NCBI GenBank assembly: GCA_036378315.1
Contig: DASUWU010000165.1
Coordinates: 1-64,000, forward strand
Source: CALAED01 sp036378315
Lineage (GTDB): Bacteria > Actinomycetota > Actinomycetes > Streptosporangiales > Streptosporangiaceae
Direction: 5' to 3'
Length of the DNA stretch: 64,000 nt
Positions 59,959 through 64,000 of the stretch are shown here, one piece after another; position 1 is the stretch's first letter, and each line of letters begins with the position of its first letter. The notes under the pieces were generated by a model, which worked only from the letters and a program-made list of their open reading frames with translations, did no database searches and had not been told where the DNA came from. The translations under genes were made by a program, and so were the position numbers.

Positions 59959-62616
59959 TCACCGGTGGTCGCCCGAGCGGGGGCGGACGAGCTTGGCGAC
60001 CTCGACGATGGCGTAGCCGGCGACGGCGACGGCGAGGATGAGCAGCCAGGAGCCGATGCCGAGCGGGGCGGAGTCGAAGACGTCGTTCATCGCCGGGACG
60101 TAGGTGTAGACCAGTTGGATCGCGACGAGGCCGAGGACACCGGCGGCGATCCAGGGATTGCGGCGCACGCCCGACCAGAGCATGGGCCGGTCGAGCGACA
60201 GGCAGTTGAAGACGTAGGCCATCAGCGTGACGGCGAAGACGTTGACCACGACCGTGCGGGCCACCGCGAGCGACGATCCCTGCGCCAGCTCCCAGTGGAA
60301 GAGGCCGAAAGCCCCGGCGAGCAGCACCGCCGAGACCAGCAGTATGCGGGCGGTGAGGGCGCGGGTGAGCAGCGGCGTCGCCGGGTCACGGGGCGGGCGG
60401 CGCATGATGTCGGGCGCGCTCGGCTCCACGGTGAACGGCAGGCCGAGCACCAGCACGGCGGTCATGTTGAGCCACAGCACCTGCACGGGCAGGATCGGCA
60501 GCTCGGTCCCGGCCACGATCGCCGCGACCAGGACGAGCCCAAGGCCGACGTTCGCTGGCAGCGCCCACACGATGAACTTGACGAGGTTGTCGAAGACGCT
60601 CCTGCCCTCCTCGACGGCGGCCTCGATAGAGGCGAAATCGTCGTCGGTGAGCACCATGTCGGCGGACTCCTTGGCGACCTCGGTGCCGTCCCTGCCCATC
60701 GCCACCCCGATGTCCGCCTGCTTGAGCGCGGGCGCGTCGTTGACCCCGTCGCCGGTCATGGCGATGACGTGCGAGCGGCGCTGCAACGCCCGGACGAGCC
60801 GCAGCTTCTGTTCGGGGGAGACGCGGGCGAAGACGGCCGTACGGTCGGCCGCGTCCGGCAGCTCCTCGTCGGCGCAGGCGGCGAGTTCGACGCCCGTCAT
60901 GACCGGGCCGTCCAGGCCGAGCCTGGCTCCGATGGCGCGGGCCGTCGCCGCGTGGTCGCCGGTGATCATCTTGACCTTGATGCCCGCTGTCTGGCAGGCG
61001 CGCACCGCGTCGGCGGCCGACCGCCGGGGAGGGTCGTGCATCGCCTGCAGGCCGAGGAAGGTCAGCCGGGGAAGCCCGGCCAGCTCGGTCGCCTCGGCGC
61101 CGACCTCGGCCCAGGCGAAGGCGAGGACGCGCAGCGCCCGGTCGCCGAGCTCGCGCGCCGCCGCCAGCACGCGGTCGGCGCCCGGCGCGTCGAGCGGCTC
61201 GATCCGCCCGGCGGCGTCCAGCAGCGTGTCGCACATGGCGAGCACCCGCTCGACCGACCCTTTGACATAGACGGTGCCGCCCTCGTGCAGGGTCGCCATG
61301 TACTGGCGTTCGGCGGCGAACGGCACCGTGTCGACCCGGGCGGGCGCCGCCGGCACGCCGGCCTTGGCCGCGCTCGTCACCAGCGCGGCCTCGGTCGGGT
61401 CGCCGACGGCGACCCACCGCTCGCCGGCGGGTTCGACGCGCGCGTCGCCGCAGGCGCGCCCGGCCACGAGGCACTCGGTCAGCGCGACGTTGCCGTCCTC
61501 GGCCGGAAGGATCTCCCCGTCCGGGGCGTATCCGGTGCCGGTGACCTCGTACGTACGGCCGCCGGCCACCACGACGGTCACCGTCATCTGGTTCTCGGTC
61601 AGCGTGCCGGTCTTGTCGGTGCAGATGACGGTCGTGCTGCCGAGGGTCTCCACGGCGGGCAGCCGCCGTACGATCGCGTTCCGCCGCACCATGCGGGCCA
61701 CCCCGAAGGCCAGGGTGATCGTCACGACCGCCGGCAGCCCTTCGGGGATCGCGCCCACCGCGAGCGCCACGGCGGCGGTGAGCATCTCGGCCGCGCCCTG
61801 CCCTCTCGCGAGCCCGATGGCGAAGGTGACGACGGCGAGCGCCAGGATCGCCACGGTGACGACCCGGCTGAAGTAGGCGATCTTCTGGGTGAGCGGGGTA
61901 CGCACCGCGGTCGCCTCGTCCACCAGGCGCTGGATGAGGCCGAGCTCGGTGGCCGCGCCGGTCGCCACCACGATCCCGGTGCCGGCCCCGTACGTCGCGA
62001 GCGTCCCCGAGTAGGCCATGTCCAGGCGGTCGGCGAGCGCGGCGCCCGGCAGCTCGCGCGGATCCTTGACCACAGGCGCCGACTCGCCGGTCAGCGCGGA
62101 CTCGTCGATCGCCAGCTCCCGCGTCGTGATCAGCCGCAGATCGGCGGGCACCTTGTCCCCGGCGGCGAGGACGACCAGGTCTCCGGGCACCAGCTCGGCG
62201 GACGGCACCCGCGCCCGCCGCCCGGCCCTGACGACGGTGCTGGCCGTCTGCGTCATCGCGGCGAGCGCCAACAGGGCCCGTTCGGCCCGCGACTCCTGCG
62301 CGAACCCGACGACGGCGTTGACCGCGACGACGCCGAGGATCACCAGGGCGTCCACCCGCTCGCCGAGCAGGGCGGTGACCGCCGCGGAGGCGAGCAGCAC
62401 GTAGATGAGTGGGTTGTGGAACTGCAGCGCGAACCGCCGCAGCGGCCCGCCGCGGCGCCGGGTGGGCAGCGCGTTCGGTCCGTAGCGCGCCTGCCGGACC
62501 GCGACCTCGGCGGGGTCGAGCCCCCGGTCGGCGTCGCCGCCCAGCTCCCGTACGACCTCGGCGGCGGTGCGCTCGTGCGGTCGGCAGGCAGCGCCGGGGG
62601 TCATGGTCGAGGTCAC
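59959..62616 (-). CDS. P-type cation-transporting ATPase (CtpF/PacL-like)
   Basis: An 885-residue P2-type ATPase. TGES at about 176-179 lies in the actuator domain, Asp334 in the DKTGT motif is phosphorylated, and the fourth helix has PEGLP (291-295). The nucleotide domain has KGSVERVL, and GDGVNDAPALKQADIG closes the P domain. The sixth-helix site reads WLNMTAVLVLGLPFTVEP, not the NxxTD of calcium pumps, so the ion is uncertain; Ca2+, Mn2+ and Mg2+ are possible. CtpF, a relative, belongs to the M. tuberculosis DosR regulon. It follows the SHOCT gene by 24 bases in one operon. Confidence 0.93.
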   Translation of the reverse strand: MTSTMTPGAACRPHERTAAEVVRELGGDADRGLDPAEVAVRQARYGPNALPTRRRGGPLRRFALQFHNPLIYVLLASAAVTALLGERVDALVILGVVAVNAVVGFAQESRAERALLALAAMTQTASTVVRAGRRARVPSAELVPGDLVVLAAGDKVPADLRLITTRELAIDESALTGESAPVVKDPRELPGAALADRLDMAYSGTLATYGAGTGIVVATGAATELGLIQRLVDEATAVRTPLTQKIAYFSRVVTVAILALAVVTFAIGLARGQGAAEMLTAAVALAVGAIPEGLPAVVTITLAFGVARMVRRNAIVRRLPAVETLGSTTVICTDKTGTLTENQMTVTVVVAGGRTYEVTGTGYAPDGEILPAEDGNVALTECLVAGRACGDARVEPAGERWVAVGDPTEAALVTSAAKAGVPAAPARVDTVPFAAERQYMATLHEGGTVYVKGSVERVLAMCDTLLDAAGRIEPLDAPGADRVLAAARELGDRALRVLAFAWAEVGAEATELAGLPRLTFLGLQAMHDPPRRSAADAVRACQTAGIKVKMITGDHAATARAIGARLGLDGPVMTGVELAACADEELPDAADRTAVFARVSPEQKLRLVRALQRRSHVIAMTGDGVNDAPALKQADIGVAMGRDGTEVAKESADMVLTDDDFASIEAAVEEGRSVFDNLVKFIVWALPANVGLGLVLVAAIVAGTELPILPVQVLWLNMTAVLVLGLPFTVEPSAPDIMRRPPRDPATPLLTRALTARILLVSAVLLAGAFGLFHWELAQGSSLAVARTVVVNVFAVTLMAYVFNCLSLDRPMLWSGVRRNPWIAAGVLGLVAIQLVYTYVPAMNDVFDSAPLGIGSWLLILAVAVAGYAIVEVAKLVRPRSGDHR

Positions 62617-62640
62617 GCTACACCCGTCGGGGGCCGGAGC

Positions 62641-62940
62641 TCAGCGGAGCCCGGCGAGGCGTTCGTGGTACTCGTCGGTGCTGATCTCGCCTTTCGCGTA
62701 GCGGGTGGCCAGGATGTCACGGGCGCGCTCGGGGCCCGTCGGCTCCGGTCCGGCCGGAGGTGCCGGCCGCGAGTCCGCGGCGCGGTCGTTCACCCAACGG
62801 AAGACGAACCAGGTCGCCGCCACGGCCAGGAGCAACCAGAAGATCATCATGATCGGCCCCCACAGCCACCACCAGCCGCCGGTCCAGCCATTCCCCATGT
62901 GTCCCCAATGGGCCCCACTGAGGGCCAAAACCGCGTTCAT
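62641..62940 (-). CDS. SHOCT-domain small membrane protein
   Basis: A 99-residue protein from the ATG at 62940, which follows GGGAGGG at suitable spacing. It has a Trp/Gly-rich head (GHMGNGWTGGWWWLWG), one membrane helix (PIMMIFWLLLAVAATWFVF) and a C-terminal SHOCT motif (RARDILATRYAKGEISTDEYHERLAGL). SHOCT modules mediate oligomer contacts. It lies in front of the P-type ATPase and may modulate it. A DosR-type box is 80 bases upstream. Confidence 0.9.
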   Translation of the reverse strand: MNAVLALSGAHWGHMGNGWTGGWWWLWGPIMMIFWLLLAVAATWFVFRWVNDRAADSRPAPPAGPEPTGPERARDILATRYAKGEISTDEYHERLAGLR

Positions 62941-63019
62941 CAGCACCCTCCCGTGGCAGCGGTCTCTTATCGGGCCTGTCCAGTCATCACGCTACGGACC
63001 GGCGGCGATCGGTAAGTAG

Positions 63020-63033
63020 AGGGCCAAGGTCCC
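63020..63033. promoter_or_regulatory. DosR-type box upstream of the SHOCT/ATPase operon
   Basis: AGGGCCAAGGTCCC keeps the right arm exactly and has three departures in the left arm. It is 80 bases before the SHOCT start. Confidence 0.55.
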
Positions 63034-63439
63034 ACGGAAGGGGGCCTAAATGCCGCTGCGCCGAAACCCGCGCCGGGGCATGGTGAAGTCGCGCTTGCTG
63101 GAGCGGGGCACCATCGGCGGGCAGAAAACCGCCGGTAACCGCGCCGGAGTGGGCGGACGGCAGGAGTCGGCGGCTCTGTGGAGGCGCCCGAACCAGCCGC
63201 AGCCAAGGCGGGGGCATCCGCACCGACGGGTCGCGGCGCCCCGCTCCAGCGGGCCCGTTCCCACCGGCGCGGTTCCCCGGGCCGCGCGCGATCCCCACGT
63301 CCGGACCTGATCTCCCGGCGGCCGCGGCCGCGGCGACGGCGAGGGAGACGGGCCGAACGCCGCACGGGAGCGGGCCGTTGGGCTCCTTTGCCATCGTCCG
63401 CCGGCTGCTGAGCTGAGGACAGAAGGAGAGGTGGGTGCG
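63034..63439. other. Gene-free stretch before the flavodoxin gene
   Basis: About 400 GC-rich bases with no convincing coding frame on either strand and no clear hairpin. A partial box-like GGGCTCCTTTGCC at 63380 resembles the element upstream of the hydrogenase but has an extra base. Confidence 0.5.
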
Positions 63440-63946
63440 ATGACTCGCACACTCGTGGCCTATGGCTCGAAGCGCGGCTCCACCCGGGAGATCGCCGAGT
63501 GGGTCGGCGCTGACCTGCGCGAGGCGGGCTTCGACGTCGACATCCTGCCGGCGAGTTCGGTCCGGGACGTCACTCCGTACCACGCGGTGGTCCTCGGCGG
63601 CGCGCTGTACGCGGCCAGGTGGCATCGGGACGCCAGGCGGTTCGCCAGGCGGTACGGGCGGGTGCTCCGCGATCGCGAGGTCTGGCTGTTCAGCAGCGGA
63701 CCGCTCGACAACTCGGCGGTGAAGCGGGAGATCCCGCCAGTCCGTGGCGCGGCGCTGGCCGCCGAGCGGGTTGGCGCGCGCGGGCACATGACGTTCGGTG
63801 GTCGCCTCGCCGAGGACGCCCGCGGGTTTCCGGCGTCGTCGATGGCGAAGACCAGGGCCGGCGACTTCCGTGACACCGCGCAGGTGCACGCTTGGACGGC
63901 CGGCATCGTCTCTGACCTGCGCGCCGAGATCCGCGGCACGCAATAA
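63440..63946 (+). CDS. Flavodoxin-like protein (HemG-type)
   Basis: A 168-residue flavodoxin-fold protein from the ATG at 63440, which has GAAGGAGAGG upstream. TLVAYGSKRGSTREIAEWVGADL is the FMN phosphate-binding loop, then YHAVVLGGALYAARWHRDARRF and EVWLFSSGPLDNS, as in menaquinone-dependent protoporphyrinogen oxidase and related flavodoxins. It probably passes electrons or acts in haem synthesis or redox stress. No operon partner is visible before the window ends. Confidence 0.88.
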   Translation: MTRTLVAYGSKRGSTREIAEWVGADLREAGFDVDILPASSVRDVTPYHAVVLGGALYAARWHRDARRFARRYGRVLRDREVWLFSSGPLDNSAVKREIPPVRGAALAAERVGARGHMTFGGRLAEDARGFPASSMAKTRAGDFRDTAQVHAWTAGIVSDLRAEIRGTQ

Positions 63947-63975
63947 CCCGGTCGAGGGGGGCGTGCGGGAGCGAG

Positions 63976-63989
63976 AGGACCTTCGGCCC
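63976..63989. promoter_or_regulatory. DosR-type box at the window edge
   Basis: AGGACCTTCGGCCC has one departure in the left arm and two in the right. It lies 30 bases after the flavodoxin stop and may control a gene beyond the window, so the regulon probably continues. Confidence 0.5.
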
Positions 63990-64000
63990 TGGCCTGTCCG

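Noticed and set aside
59965..63015. A 1016-codon open frame on the plus strand opposite the P-type ATPase.
   Set aside because: It is the antisense of a well-supported gene; the protein is Gly/Arg/His-rich, has no domain pattern, and such frames are normal in high-GC DNA.

Overview
The window is high-GC DNA with tight operons, many GTG starts, 4-nt ATGA/GTGA stop-start overlaps and a gene set typical of filamentous Actinobacteria: ECF sigma factors with actinobacterial partners, DosR/DosS-type two-component proteins, cydABDC, an LLM flavin oxidoreductase and a zinc-ribbon/TPR regulator. Style and content suggest the Streptosporangiales, but no rRNA or other marker confirms this. No rRNA, tRNA, CRISPR array, intact insertion sequence or phage module was recognised.

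Bases 1-22 kb are a mosaic of small accessory units. They include an isochorismatase-like protein lacking its cysteine, an ECF42-type sigma factor with its YCII partner and a collapsed DHFR-family relic, an MFS exporter with a berberine-bridge-type oxidase, and a sensor-poor two-component pair. Further units are an ECF sigma with a CU044_5270-type membrane protein, an SPFH protein with a small RHH protein, an ABC exporter, a LysR-flanked hydrolase/LLM operon, a TPP enzyme, a QQGYG-repeat membrane protein, and APH, DinB and polysaccharide deacetylase genes.

Bases 22-26 kb hold an unusual signalling operon: a histidine kinase with an N-terminal cyclic-nucleotide-type domain, overlapping a response-regulator receiver fused to a thioredoxin-reductase-like flavoprotein. 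Next to it is a DosR-like regulator.

From about 26.5 kb to the end the window reads as a hypoxia/dormancy island. It contains OsmC and DoxX proteins, NAD(P) transhydrogenase, a universal stress protein, a PIG-L-like protein with a broken metal motif, a CBS-BON protein and hypCDE. It continues with a complete group 3b-type NADP-linked [NiFe] hydrogenase plus protease, a GNAT/acyl-CoA ligase fusion, a DosS-type sensor, a PPOX protein, a second DosR, cytochrome bd oxidase with its CydDC exporter, a SHOCT protein with a P-type ATPase, and a flavodoxin. I find about a dozen copies of a 14-bp palindromic element, roughly GGGACC-WW-GGTCCC, in front of these genes and almost nowhere else. It closely resembles the core of the mycobacterial DosR/DevR box. 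My reading is that one hypoxia or redox regulon is laid out contiguously here, with the DosS/DosR pair and a DosR paralogue inside it. Hydrogenase and transhydrogenase would balance NADP(H) and NAD(H), and cytochrome bd would provide high-affinity respiration.

The far end also carries a VOC protein, a beta-propeller lipoprotein and a 5'-truncated Rpn/PD-(D/E)XK-like gene, which look like bystanders.
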